From Chthoniobacterales bacterium (GTDB taxonomy: Bacteria; Verrucomicrobiota; Verrucomicrobiae; Chthoniobacterales; UBA10450): a stretch of 13,319 nucleotides of DNA. This document shows, in pieces, positions 6,139 to 13,319 of the stretch (position 1 is its first letter; each line of letters begins with the position of its first letter). Made by a program: the position numbers and the translations under genes. The stretch spans positions 1 through 13,319 of the forward strand of contig QHBL01000322.1 in the NCBI GenBank assembly GCA_003244125.1, written 5' to 3'. The notes beneath the pieces are model-generated. The model did not search any database, was not told the origin of the DNA, and saw only the letters and a list, made by a program, of their open reading frames with translations.

Positions 6139-7623
6139 ATGGAGGAAGAAAGCGAGTTGCTGGCGCTGCGGCGACAGAAGCTAAACACGTTGCGAGAGCG
6201 CGGCGTGGCGCCATTCGGACACGCCTTCGATGTCACGGGAAATATCGCGCAGGCGCGGGAGCGCTTTCGCGAAGGCGAAACACTGCGGATCGCAGGCCGG
6301 ATGACAGCGCATCGCGACATGGGGAAAAGTCATTTCCTCGATCTGCGCGACGCCACGGGGAGGATGCAGGTCTATGTTCAGGCGAAGGAACTCGGGCCGC
6401 GGACGATGGAGATCTTCGGCCTGCTTGATCTTGGCGATTTCATCGGAGTCGAAGGCACATGTTTCACGACGAAAACAGGCGAGCCCACGCTGAAGGCGCA
6501 TCGCCTGGAGGTTTTGTCGAAGTCGCTCCGGCCGCTGCCGGAGAAATGGCACGGGTTGCAGGATGTGGAGGCGCGGTATCGGCAGCGGTATCTGGACCTG
6601 ATCACGAATGAGCAATCGCGCGAGGTTTTCGCGAAACGGTTCGCGATTGTGCGCGAGATCAGGCGCTTTCTGGAGGAGCGCGGTTTCGTGGAAGTGGAGA
6701 CGCCAATGTTGCAGGCAGTGGCCGGAGGCGCGGCGGCCGAGCCGTTTCGCACGCATCACAATGCGCTCGGGATCGATCTTTATCTACGCATCGCGCCGGA
6801 GCTTTACCTGAAGCGATTGCTCGTGGGCGGGTTTCCCAAGGTCTATGAGCTGAACCGGAATTTCCGGAACGAAGGAATCTCGCGCCGCCACAATCCGGAG
6901 TTCACCATGCTGGAGGCGTATTGGGCCTACGCGGATTTCGAGAAGATCGCCGACTTGGTCGAAGAGATGATTTGTAGTGTGGCGGAGGTGATCGAAGGCG
7001 GAAAGCGGAAGGCGGAAGGAGCAGAGATCAAAATCGAACACCGAGACCTCGAGGGAAATGTCACTCGTACGATCAACCTGACGCGGCCGTGGCGGCGGGC
7101 GCGCTATCGCGATCTCGTTAGCGCGGTCGCTGGCGCGGATTGGTTCGAGATTCCGAGCGAACAACGGCGCGACCGCGCGATGCGGGAGCTGGGCGCGGAG
7201 ATTCTGCCGCAGCTGGCCGATTTCGAAGTGACGCAGCATGTCTTCGAGAAACTGGTAGAGGAGAAAACCTTCGATCCGCTTTTTGTGACGCATTGTCCGA
7301 AGGAGCTGGTGCCGCTGGCGAAGCAGAGCGCGACTGACCCGAAGCTGGTGGACGTTTACGAGCTCATCATCAACGGCGTGGAAATGTCACCCGGTTACTC
7401 CGAGTTGAACGACCCGGTGGTTCAGCGGCAGCGCTTGCTCGAGCAGGCCGGCGAGGAGACGCAGCAGCTCGATGAAGATTTTCTGCTCGCGCTCGAGCAC
7501 GGCATGCCGCCGGCGGGCGGGTTCGGTCTTGGTATCGATCGGCTGACGATGATGCTTACCGGCGCCGAATCGATTCGCGATGTCATTCTCTTCCCGCTGT
7601 TAAAACCGAAGCGAGCGACGTAA
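6139..7623 (+). CDS. lysS: Lysyl-tRNA synthetase, class II
   Basis: A 494-residue protein of full family length that attaches lysine to tRNA-Lys in the cytoplasm. Residues about 45-150 form the N-terminal OB-fold anticodon-binding domain (RIAGRMTAHRDMGKSHFLDL, MQVYVQ). The class II catalytic core follows: motif 1 around residues 175-200 (FLEERGFVEVETPMLQ), then GGAAAEPFRTHHNALGIDLYLRIAPELYLKRLLVGG, motif 2 near 239-263 (NRNFRNEGISRRHNPEFTMLEAY), and motif 3 near 460-490 (GGFGLGIDRLTMMLTG, then IRDVILFPLLKP). NGVEMSPGYSELNDP is also canonical. The insert region after residue 285 (GGKRKAEGAEIKIEHRD) is species-specific. ATG 6139 is the only plausible start, because an in-frame TAA lies at 6124-6126; there is no Shine-Dalgarno. 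It is followed after 9 bases by the DUF1003 gene, so the two are probably cotranscribed. Confidence 0.96.
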   Translation: MEEESELLALRRQKLNTLRERGVAPFGHAFDVTGNIAQARERFREGETLRIAGRMTAHRDMGKSHFLDLRDATGRMQVYVQAKELGPRTMEIFGLLDLGDFIGVEGTCFTTKTGEPTLKAHRLEVLSKSLRPLPEKWHGLQDVEARYRQRYLDLITNEQSREVFAKRFAIVREIRRFLEERGFVEVETPMLQAVAGGAAAEPFRTHHNALGIDLYLRIAPELYLKRLLVGGFPKVYELNRNFRNEGISRRHNPEFTMLEAYWAYADFEKIADLVEEMICSVAEVIEGGKRKAEGAEIKIEHRDLEGNVTRTINLTRPWRRARYRDLVSAVAGADWFEIPSEQRRDRAMRELGAEILPQLADFEVTQHVFEKLVEEKTFDPLFVTHCPKELVPLAKQSATDPKLVDVYELIINGVEMSPGYSELNDPVVQRQRLLEQAGEETQQLDEDFLLALEHGMPPAGGFGLGIDRLTMMLTGAESIRDVILFPLLKPKRAT

Positions 7624-7632
7624 AATGCAGCC

Positions 7633-8595
7633 ATGTCTGGGCAACGCGATTCCTCCGGCCCCGCGGTAGCAGGACCGGATCAGCCGCCCAGCGCGGCGCG
7701 ATCGCAAGCGGCAGCCGAAACGCAGGAGAATAGCGGCGGCGCTACCGGCACCGGCGACGTTATCGACAATCCGTGTCTCGAACGCAGCATCCCAGTACGC
7801 AACGTGCCGCTCTTCGCCGGGCTGGATGACGCCGCCATCGAGAAGCTCTGCCATTTTCTCCAGCTTCAGGAATTCCCGCCGCGGCAGTTGTTCCGCGCCG
7901 GAGATACGGGCGACGCCATGTATGTCATCGTTAGCGGGCGAGTGCGGATCACCGTGACTGATGCCGATGATGGAGAAGTGATCCTCGCCGCGCTCGGGCC
8001 GGGAGATTTTTTCGGCGAGATGGCAATGCTCGATGGTCATGGGCGTTCCGCGGACGCGGCAGTGGTGGAACACGCGCAGCTGGCGGTATTGACGCGGCAG
8101 AATTTCCTCGAGTTCGTCCGCAGCGACGCCACCATCGCAGTGCGGATGCTCAGCACGGTGACACAGCGGTTGCGGCGGACCGACGATCTCTTGCGGCATC
8201 GCATTTCGCGCAACGCCAACGAAGAAGACGCGCGCAATCTCACTTTCGCCGATCTGGCCGCGGACAAGATCGCGCGCTTCGGCGGGAGCTGGAAATTCAT
8301 CATCTTTTCCTTCGTGCTGCTGCTGGTCTGGATGGCGGTGAATTCGATGCTTTTGCGCGAGCGGCCCTTCGATCCCTTTCCCTTTGTGTTGTTGAACCTC
8401 GTGCTCGGGATGATGGCGGCGTTGCAGGCGCCCATCATCATGATGTCCCAAAATCGCGAGGCGCAGAAAGACCGGCTTCGTGCCGATCTCGATTACCAGG
8501 TGAATTTGAAGAACGAAATGTTGCTCGGAGAAATTCTGCGGATTTTGAAAAAGCGGGAGCACGACGAGCTCTTGAGACTGGGCGAGGACGAGTAG
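7633..8595 (+). CDS. Cyclic-nucleotide-binding domain fused to DUF1003 membrane domain
   Basis: A 320-residue inner-membrane protein. Residues 1 to about 50 are a low-complexity, probably disordered tail. About 55-170 form a CRP-type cyclic-nucleotide-binding domain (VPLFAGLDDAAIEKL, GDAMYVIVSGRVRI), whose phosphate-binding cassette GDFFGEMAMLDGHGRSADAAV spans about 124-144 and keeps Gly128, Glu129, Arg138 and Ser139, the residues that normally grip the cyclic phosphate. The DUF1003 domain follows: LTFADLAADKIARFGGSWKFI, membrane helix 1 about 222-241, a short loop (RERPFDPFPF), helix 2 about 251-271, then APIIMMSQNREAQKDRLRADLDY and a charged C-terminal helix. The cNMP domain lacks a DNA-binding partner, so it probably senses a nucleotide for membrane function; DUF1003 function is unknown. 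It is in the same frame as lysS, starting 9 bases after its stop, without a Shine-Dalgarno, suggesting coupled expression. Confidence 0.88.
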   Translation: MSGQRDSSGPAVAGPDQPPSAARSQAAAETQENSGGATGTGDVIDNPCLERSIPVRNVPLFAGLDDAAIEKLCHFLQLQEFPPRQLFRAGDTGDAMYVIVSGRVRITVTDADDGEVILAALGPGDFFGEMAMLDGHGRSADAAVVEHAQLAVLTRQNFLEFVRSDATIAVRMLSTVTQRLRRTDDLLRHRISRNANEEDARNLTFADLAADKIARFGGSWKFIIFSFVLLLVWMAVNSMLLRERPFDPFPFVLLNLVLGMMAALQAPIIMMSQNREAQKDRLRADLDYQVNLKNEMLLGEILRILKKREHDELLRLGEDE

Positions 8596-8602
8596 CGCGG
8601 CT

Positions 8603-8640
8603 GGCACATTCCGCTGTCATCCCGAGCGGAGGCGAGCGCT
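8603..8640 (-). repeat. Degenerate intergenic repeat, inverted relative of the carA-leader copy
   Basis: CCGCTGTCATCC (8611-8622) is the reverse complement of GGATGACAGCGG at 1243-1254, and the flanks (GAGCGGAGGCGAGCG here) resemble the CGCTTCGCTCC flank there. It lies just past the stop of the cNMP/DUF1003 gene. A short CGCGG/CCGCG pair (8596-8600/8645-8649) encloses it. Confidence 0.35.
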
Positions 8641-8732
8641 CCCGCCGCGAAACCTGTAAGGTAACTTTAACGGGATCGCTCCCCTTCGCCCGCGTATGAA
8701 AATCGGCACCCATTCTGCTCCCAAATGCACGT

Positions 8733-9041
8733 ATGAGCGCCATGCATTCGCATTCCAAGCACCAGCGCGAAGCGGTGCGCCAGCTCGTTCACACCGTCCT
8801 CACGCGCGACATGTCCACCTTTACTCCGGACGCGTTTCGGCATTGGATCAAAGAAACGGACAGCAAATTTCGCAAAGTCGGATTGACGCTGAAATTCGAT
8901 ATCCACGACCGCGTCGTTTATTTCCAGGTGAAGGAAGTGCGGAGCGGACGCACGGTGCATCATTTCGATTCCTCGACGCGCGTGCCCTTCGACGACCGCG
9001 ACGTCGTCATGTCGCTGGAAGCCCAGCCGGCCTGGCGTTGA
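8733..9041 (+). CDS. Small hypothetical protein
   Basis: A 102-residue soluble protein that I do not recognise. It is rich in His near the N-terminus (MSAMHSHSKHQREAVRQLVHTV), with a predicted helix, then FTPDAFRHWIKETDSKFRKVG, and a second half that looks like alternating beta strands (LTLKFDIHDRVVYFQVKEV, GRTVHHFDSST, DRDVVMSLE). There are no cysteines, signal peptide or membrane segment. Codon choice, with G/C-rich third positions and low-frequency rare residues, looks like real coding sequence, unlike the overlapping frame that starts at 8696. An alternative start is the ATG three codons later (8742). It is separated by 137 bases from the upstream membrane protein gene and converges on the histidine kinase gene, with a paired REP-like element between them. 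Confidence 0.6.
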   Translation: MSAMHSHSKHQREAVRQLVHTVLTRDMSTFTPDAFRHWIKETDSKFRKVGLTLKFDIHDRVVYFQVKEVRSGRTVHHFDSSTRVPFDDRDVVMSLEAQPAWR

Positions 9042-9075
9042 TCCGAGCGTCGGCGACCGTCGTCCCCCTAACACC

Positions 9076-9175
9076 CTGTAGCGGTCGCCCTGTGGGCGAC
9101 GCGAGAGACGACGCCCCTACACGCGCATCGGTTGCGTCACGCCACTCTGCGCTTCGCACAGCGAAGCAGCTACAG
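9076..9175. repeat. Paired REP-like element (BIME-like), left of the kinase gene
   Basis: Two oppositely oriented units with their GTAG feet pointing outward. Unit A (forward): CTGTAGCG, with GTAG at 9078-9081, then hairpin GTCGCCC-TGT-GGGCGAC (9084-9100), a perfect 7-bp stem. Unit B (reverse): hairpin GCTTCGC-ACA-GCGAAGC (9151-9167), again a perfect stem, then AG-CTAC-AG with CTAC at 9170-9173. A GTAG tetranucleotide at the foot of a short hairpin, arranged in inverted pairs, is the architecture of REP/BIME elements. The block fills the convergent gap and may also help end both transcripts. The kinase stop codon (9177-9179) directly abuts it. Confidence 0.72.
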
Positions 9176-9176
9176 A

Positions 9177-11093
9177 TTACGGCTTGAGCTCGGAGAGCTG
9201 CGCCAGGACATCGCGGAGCTCGGCGAAGTCCACTGGTTTGGTCAGATGATAATCGAAGCCGGCTTCCTGGCTGCGACGCACATCTTCTTCCATACCGAAA
9301 CCGGTGAGCGCGATTCCTTTTAGCGATTGCCGTTTCTTCGCCCGCGCGATGATTTCGTAGCCAGTGCCATCAGGCAAACCGATGTCACTGAGCACCGCGT
9401 CGAACGTCTCCGACTTCACTGCGTGGAGCGCCGCCTGCACGCAATCGGCGATGGAAATGGTGTGGCCGAAATAGCGCAGCAAACTGGACAATGTCCGGCG
9501 GGTATCGCCATGGTCTTCCACCAACAGGATGCGCAAACCTCCACCCGAGCCGCGCGCGGGCTGCGTTATGCGAGTGGGCGTGGCGAGCGCCTCCTCCTGC
9601 GCGATCGGCAACGTGACAGTGAAAACGCTTCCCTGATCTTTCCCCGCGCTCTCCATCGAAATCGCGCCGCCGTGCAGCTCGACGAGGTTTTTGGAAATCG
9701 CCAGGCCGAGCCCAAGGCCGCCGAACTTTTGCGCCGCCGGACTCACCTGCTCGAACGCTCTGAAAAGCGCGCCCTGCCGTCCCGACTCAACGCCGATGCC
9801 GGTATCCGCGATGCTCAAACGAAACGCCCCGCTTTCGTCATTAGCTGTGCGGATTTCAATCGACCCGCCGGCGCCGGTGAACTTCACCGCGTTGTTAATG
9901 AGATTCCAAAAGACCTGCTGAAGCCGCACCGGATCAGCCCAGAGATGATGTTCCCCCGCGGCAAAATCGCTCGAGACGCGCAGGCCTTTCTCGGAAATGG
10001 CGGGCGCGGCGATATCGAGCGCGTTCTGCACAATGCGATGTGCGTCCACCGCCGCGCGATTCAACTGGAGCACGCCGCGAGTGATGCGGGTGAGATCGAG
10101 TAGATCGTCAATGAGACGCGCCTCGAGTTGAATATTGCGGCGGATAATATCCAGCTCCTCGACGTACTCGGGCGCGATGGAGGTGGCGCGCTCGGCCAGG
10201 AACCCGGCGGCCGCCAGCGCCGGCGTCAGCGGCGTGCGCAGCTCGTGAGTGAGGGCGGCCAGGAATTCGTCCTTAGCCTCGTTAGCTTTCTCCGCCGCGA
10301 TCTTGGCCGCTTCCATCTCGCGCGTGCGCACCTGCTCGGTCACGTCGCGGGTAACCTTGGAAAAACCGCGGATCTCGCCGGTTTTGTCGCGCAAGGCGGT
10401 GATGAGCACGTCGGCCATGAAAGTCGAGCCGTTCTTACACAAGCGCAGGCCGCGATCGTGCCTATGGCCGTAGCGGATGGCCTGTTCGAGATTGCGCTGC
10501 GGCCTGCCCGCCACGCGGTCTTCCTCCGTATAAAAGAGGGCGAAATTTTTCCCGATGATTTCTCGCGCGGCATACCCCTTCATTCTTTGCGCGCCAGAAT
10601 TCCAGGTCACAACCACGCCGGCCGGATCGAGCATATAGATGGCGTATTCCTCGACGCTTTCCACCAGCAGACGGAATTGCTCTTCGCCCGCGTGGAGTTT
10701 TTCCTCAGCCCGCGGCGGCTCACCGAGATCGCGCATCATTTCGCCGAAGCCAATGATGTCACCATGCTCATCCTTCAACGTGGTGAGAACGGTCGAGGCC
10801 CAGAACTGCGAACCATTCGAGCGGACGCGCCATCCTTCATCAACCGCGCGGCCGTGCTCGCTGGCTTCTACCAGCAAACGCTGCGCCTTAGCAGCTTCCT
10901 CTTCTGGGAACAAACGCGTCCACGATTCACCCAGAGCCTGCTCCGCGGGGCAGCCATTGATGCGCTCCGCGGCCGCTTTCCAGCCGGCAATCCGCCCGTG
11001 CGCGTCGAGCAGAACGATCGCGTAATCCTTCACACTTTCGACCAGCAAGCGGGAGAGCTGCTCGTCGAGCTTTTCTATTTTGGAATCAGACAC
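9177..11093 (-). CDS. Cytoplasmic PAS-PAS hybrid sensor histidine kinase with C-terminal receiver domain
   Basis: A 638-residue protein from the GTG at 11093. Order: PAS 1 (about 10-125; [22 protein letters not shown]), PAS 2 (about 137-250; [25 protein letters not shown]), coiled linker, HisKA with phospho-acceptor His283 ([11 protein letters not shown]), HATPase with N-box Asn401 (NLINNAVKF), G1 DTGIG (430-434) and G2 GGLGLGLA (about 459-466), then a receiver domain with acidic pair Glu526-Asp527, phospho-acceptor Asp570 ([12 protein letters not shown]), Thr597 and Lys619 (LTKPVD). There are no membrane segments, so the signal is probably internal (redox, ligand or light through the PAS domains). 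No HPt domain or partner output regulator is nearby. The frame stays open up to 11324, but those 77 codons run through the right REP-like block and give Arg/Gly/Ala-rich sequence, so [17 protein letters not shown] is the preferred N-terminus. No Shine-Dalgarno is seen. The gene is bracketed by mirror-image REP pairs. Confidence 0.9.
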   Translation of the reverse strand: MSDSKIEKLDEQLSRLLVESVKDYAIVLLDAHGRIAGWKAAAERINGCPAEQALGESWTRLFPEEEAAKAQRLLVEASEHGRAVDEGWRVRSNGSQFWASTVLTTLKDEHGDIIGFGEMMRDLGEPPRAEEKLHAGEEQFRLLVESVEEYAIYMLDPAGVVVTWNSGAQRMKGYAAREIIGKNFALFYTEEDRVAGRPQRNLEQAIRYGHRHDRGLRLCKNGSTFMADVLITALRDKTGEIRGFSKVTRDVTEQVRTREMEAAKIAAEKANEAKDEFLAALTHELRTPLTPALAAAGFLAERATSIAPEYVEELDIIRRNIQLEARLIDDLLDLTRITRGVLQLNRAAVDAHRIVQNALDIAAPAISEKGLRVSSDFAAGEHHLWADPVRLQQVFWNLINNAVKFTGAGGSIEIRTANDESGAFRLSIADTGIGVESGRQGALFRAFEQVSPAAQKFGGLGLGLAISKNLVELHGGAISMESAGKDQGSVFTVTLPIAQEEALATPTRITQPARGSGGGLRILLVEDHGDTRRTLSSLLRYFGHTISIADCVQAALHAVKSETFDAVLSDIGLPDGTGYEIIARAKKRQSLKGIALTGFGMEEDVRRSQEAGFDYHLTKPVDFAELRDVLAQLSELKP

Positions 11094-11219
11094 TGCTTGG
11101 ACAGGGCGGCCATGTTCGCGGCCGGCGCTTAGCCCTTTATGCAAAAAGAGGCAACCGTCTAGGCTCGATGTGGAGATCGGGATTGCGATCAATCCGCGGA
11201 CGCATGCTCCGGTCGCCCG

Positions 11220-11316
11220 CTGTAGCCGCTTCCCTGTGCGAAGCGCGACGAGACGCAATGCCTGCACGTTTGCAGCAGCACCTCCCCTCGCGTCGCCCAC
11301 AGGGCGACGGCTACAG
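11220..11316. repeat. Paired REP-like element (BIME-like), right of the kinase gene
   Basis: Mirror image of the left block. Unit B (forward): CTGTAGCC, GTAG at 11222-11225, hairpin GCTTCCC-TGT-GCGAAGC (11228-11244, one mismatch). Unit A (reverse): GTCGCCC-ACA-GGGCGAC (11292-11308), then GG-CTAC-AG, CTAC at 11311-11314. Read in reverse complement, the unit A copies differ at one position over 29 bases (CTGTAGCxGTCGCCCTGTGGGCGACGCGAG) and the unit B copies at two of about 27; the spacer also shares TTGCGTC with the left block. It occupies much of the 305-base divergent region between the kinase and hppA starts (11094-11398). No convincing promoter could be picked out in the rest of that region. 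Confidence 0.72.
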
Positions 11317-11398
11317 CGTCGCAATGCCCAACGCTCTTACCCACTCCTCAGTTGCCACTCCTGCATTCCTGCCTAGAGTCCCCCGCTTTCATCCGGCT

Positions 11399-13319
11399 AT
11401 GACACATCTTCTCGCTCTCGATATCCTGCGTTCCGGCGTGCCTCTGTCGCTGGTTTGCGCCGTCATCGGGCTCGTCTTCGCCTTTCTCCTCATCGCTTTC
11501 ATCCTTCGCTCCTCGCCGGGCAATGAGCGCATGCGCCAAATTTCCGGTGCAGTGCAGGAAGGCGCCAAGGCTTACCTTCATCGCCAGGTCGTCACCATCT
11601 CCATCATCGCCGCTGTCATCTTCGTTTTGCTCCTTGTCTTCAAGAAGGATGCGGGGTTTCCCACCGCGCTCGGCTTTCTCATTGGCGCCGCCTGCTCGCT
11701 CGCCGCGGGCTACATCGGGATGCGCATCGCGGTCGTGGCCAACGCCCGCGTCACGCAAGCCGCCACCAATGCCTGCAGCGCGGCCATGCGCGTTGCTTTT
11801 AACGGTGGCGCTGTCACCGGCTTGCTCGTCGTCGGCCTCGCCCTTTTGTCGGTCGGGATTTTCTACACCATCGCCAACGGTGCTATCGGGCACGACAAAG
11901 CCGTTCGCAGCCTCGTCGGCCTTGCCCTCGGCGCCAGTCTCATCAGCGTTTTCGCGCGACTCGGCGGCGGCATCTACACTAAAGCGGCTGATGTCGGCGC
12001 CGATCTCGTCGGCAAAATTGAGAGCGGCCTGGAGGAAGATGATCCGCGCAATCCCGCCACCATCGCGGATAACGTGGGCGACAACGTCGGCGATTGCGCC
12101 GGCATGGCGGCCGACGTTTTTGAAACTTACGCCGTCAGTCTCATCGGCGCGATCCTGGTGGGCGCCCTCACCATGGTGAACTCGCCCGCGGCCATCGTTT
12201 ACCCATTCGTCCTCGGCGGCATCTCCGTCCTCGGCGCCATTTGCGGGATCCTCTTTGTCAATCTCGCCGCCGGCAAACCGGCCGGAGTCCTCATGGGCGC
12301 CGTCGGCATGAGCGCGCTCGTTTCCGCCATCCTGTTCTGGCCTGCAACGCACCAGCTTTTTCCAGGCGGCGTCACCATCGGCGGCGTCCTGCGTTCACCC
12401 ACTGATCTCTATTGCGCCTCGCTTATCGGTCTGCTTATGACCGGCATCGTCGTCGTCATCACCAATTACTACACCTCCACGCGCTACAGCCCCGTGCAAA
12501 AAATCGCGCGCGCGTCCGAGACAGGTCATGCCACGAACATCATCGCCGGGCTCGCCATCGGCCAGCACGCGACGGCATTGCCGGTCGGCTTTATCGGTAT
12601 CGCCATTCTCTTCTCCTTCCATTTCGCCGGCCTTTACGGCATCGCCATCGCGGTCATGGCCATGTTGTCGATGGCTGGCATCATTATCTCGCTCGATGCC
12701 TTCGGACCCATCACCGATAACGCCGGCGGCATCGCGGTTATGAGTAATCTCGACCCGAAAGTGCGCGCCGTGACCGACGAGCTCGACGCTGTCGGCAACA
12801 CCATGAAAGCCGTGACCAAAGGTTACGCGATCGCTTCGGCGGGTCTGGCTGCGCTCGTCCTTTTTGGGTCCTACGTAGAAGAACTCAAAGCTCACGTCAC
12901 GCGCAACGGCGAGCCGTTCACCTTCGAGTTCTCGCTCACTGACCCCAAGGTCATCATCGGTCTTTTCATCGGCGGATTGCTTCCTTTCATCTTCACCGCC
13001 TTTAGCATGGACGCGGTAGGCAAAGCGGCCGGCGCCGTCGTCCGCGAAGTGCGGCGCCAGCTCACGGCCAAACCGGGAATTCTGCGCGGCGAGGACACGC
13101 CCGATTACGGAACGTGCGTTGACATCGTCACCAAAGCGGCCCTGCGCGAGATGATCGTGCCGGCGTTGTTGCCCGTCGCCTTTGTCATTCTCGTAGCGAT
13201 CATCAAACCGCTCGGCCCGGTGGTGCTCGGCGGCATGCTTGTCGGCACCATCGTCACCGGGCTTTTCGTCGCCATCGCCATGACCAGCAGCGGCGGCGCC
13301 TGGGACAACGCCAAGAAAT
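11399..13319 (+). CDS. hppA: Membrane-bound K+-independent H+-pumping pyrophosphatase (3' end outside window)
   Basis: Integral membrane pump that couples hydrolysis of pyrophosphate to proton export. 640 codons are present from the ATG at 11399 and the frame runs off the window at GGAWDNAKK, so roughly the last 60-80 residues are missing. N-terminal helices ([20 protein letters not shown]) precede [22 protein letters not shown]; the substrate and Mg-binding segment DVGADLVGK...[28 protein letters not shown] occupies 198-239, with the Asp residues intact. Later hallmarks are [13 protein letters not shown] and [10 protein letters not shown] (466-475). Lys470 and Thr473 in that loop are the marks of the K+-independent H+-pumping type; K+-dependent enzymes have Ala at both. 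Met469 replaces the common Thr. It is divergent from the histidine kinase gene. No Shine-Dalgarno is visible before the start. Confidence 0.95.
   Translation, partial: MTHLLALDILRSGVPLSLVCAVIGLVFAFLLIAFILRSSPGNERMRQISGAVQEGAKAYLHRQVVTISIIAAVIFVLLLVFKKDAGFPTALGFLIGAACSLAAGYIGMRIAVVANARVTQAATNACSAAMRVAFNGGAVTGLLVVGLALLSVGIFYTIANGAIGHDKAVRSLVGLALGASLISVFARLGGGIYTKAADVGADLVGKIESGLEEDDPRNPATIADNVGDNVGDCAGMAADVFETYAVSLIGAILVGALTMVNSPAAIVYPFVLGGISVLGAICGILFVNLAAGKPAGVLMGAVGMSALVSAILFWPATHQLFPGGVTIGGVLRSPTDLYCASLIGLLMTGIVVVITNYYTSTRYSPVQKIARASETGHATNIIAGLAIGQHATALPVGFIGIAILFSFHFAGLYGIAIAVMAMLSMAGIIISLDAFGPITDNAGGIAVMSNLDPKVRAVTDELDAVGNTMKAVTKGYAIASAGLAALVLFGSYVEELKAHVTRNGEPFTFEFSLTDPKVIIGLFIGGLLPFIFTAFSMDAVGKAAGAVVREVRRQLTAKPGILRGEDTPDYGTCVDIVTKAALREMIVPALLPVAFVILVAIIKPLGPVVLGGMLVGTIVTGLFVAIAMTSSGGAWDNAKK

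Noticed and set aside
7600..8607. 335-codon open frame on the reverse strand opposite the cNMP/DUF1003 gene
   Set aside because: It mirrors a gene with clear domains; its His/Gln/Pro-rich product has no recognisable fold, as expected for an antisense frame in GC-rich DNA.
8696..9187. Forward frame of 163 codons overlapping the small hypothetical gene
   Set aside because: Its second half runs through the REP-like block and its composition is Arg/Ala/Ser/Pro-rich; the frame starting at 8733 looks much more like coding sequence.
9327..11132. Two long forward frames (258 and 334 codons) opposite the histidine kinase
   Set aside because: The kinase on the reverse strand shows every catalytic motif in order; the forward products are Arg/His-rich shadows of it.
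11348..12352. 334-codon reverse frame opposite hppA
   Set aside because: The highly acidic, Asp/Gly/Ala-rich product is typical of the antisense of membrane-protein codons; hppA on the forward strand is certain.
1..13319. CRISPR array, tRNA genes, riboswitches or transposase genes
   Set aside because: No regularly spaced direct repeats, no cloverleaf with a TTCGANNC arm in place, no recognisable riboswitch and no transposase motif were seen on either strand.

Overview
The window is GC-rich bacterial chromosome holding about ten protein genes (two cut by the window edges), one structured RNA and several short palindromic repeats. Protein sequences and the mix of genes suggest a soil-type member of Verrucomicrobiota (Chthoniobacter/Udaeobacter-like) or a similar deep lineage. 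That placement is inference from style and recall, because no ribosomal RNA is present. There is no sign of a phage, plasmid, CRISPR array or classical insertion sequence.

Layout. Positions 1-819 are the 3' end of pheT (phenylalanyl-tRNA synthetase beta chain). Then comes 6S RNA (about 910-1094) with its own strong terminator (1102-1136), and carA (1282-2418). Next on the same strand are a FAD oxidoreductase with a C-terminal Rieske domain (2542-4110) and a winged-helix regulator with a C-terminal cysteine cluster (4206-4835). A reverse-strand pair of exported proteins follows: a DUF4142 protein (5411-5932) and, downstream of it, a plastocyanin-like copper protein (4848-5279). Divergent from these are lysS (6139-7623) and, 9 bases after it, a cyclic-nucleotide-binding/DUF1003 membrane protein (7633-8595). 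A small orphan gene (8733-9041) converges on a PAS-PAS hybrid histidine kinase (9177-11093, reverse). Divergent from the kinase is a K+-independent H+-pumping pyrophosphatase, hppA (11399 to the window end, truncated).

How it fits together. Most genes are core housekeeping: two aminoacyl-tRNA synthetases, pyrimidine/arginine precursor synthesis, pyrophosphate energetics and global control of RNA polymerase by 6S RNA. The accessory part concerns redox, metals and signalling: Rieske oxidoreductase, putative Fe-S-sensing regulator, cupredoxin, cNMP-binding protein and hybrid kinase.

The least expected structure is a set of five small elements made of a conserved GTAG foot plus a short hairpin. 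Four of them form two head-out pairs that bracket the histidine kinase gene as mirror images. They match the architecture of REP/BIME elements mobilised by RAYT (Y1 HUH) transposases. No dramatic new protein system is visible.
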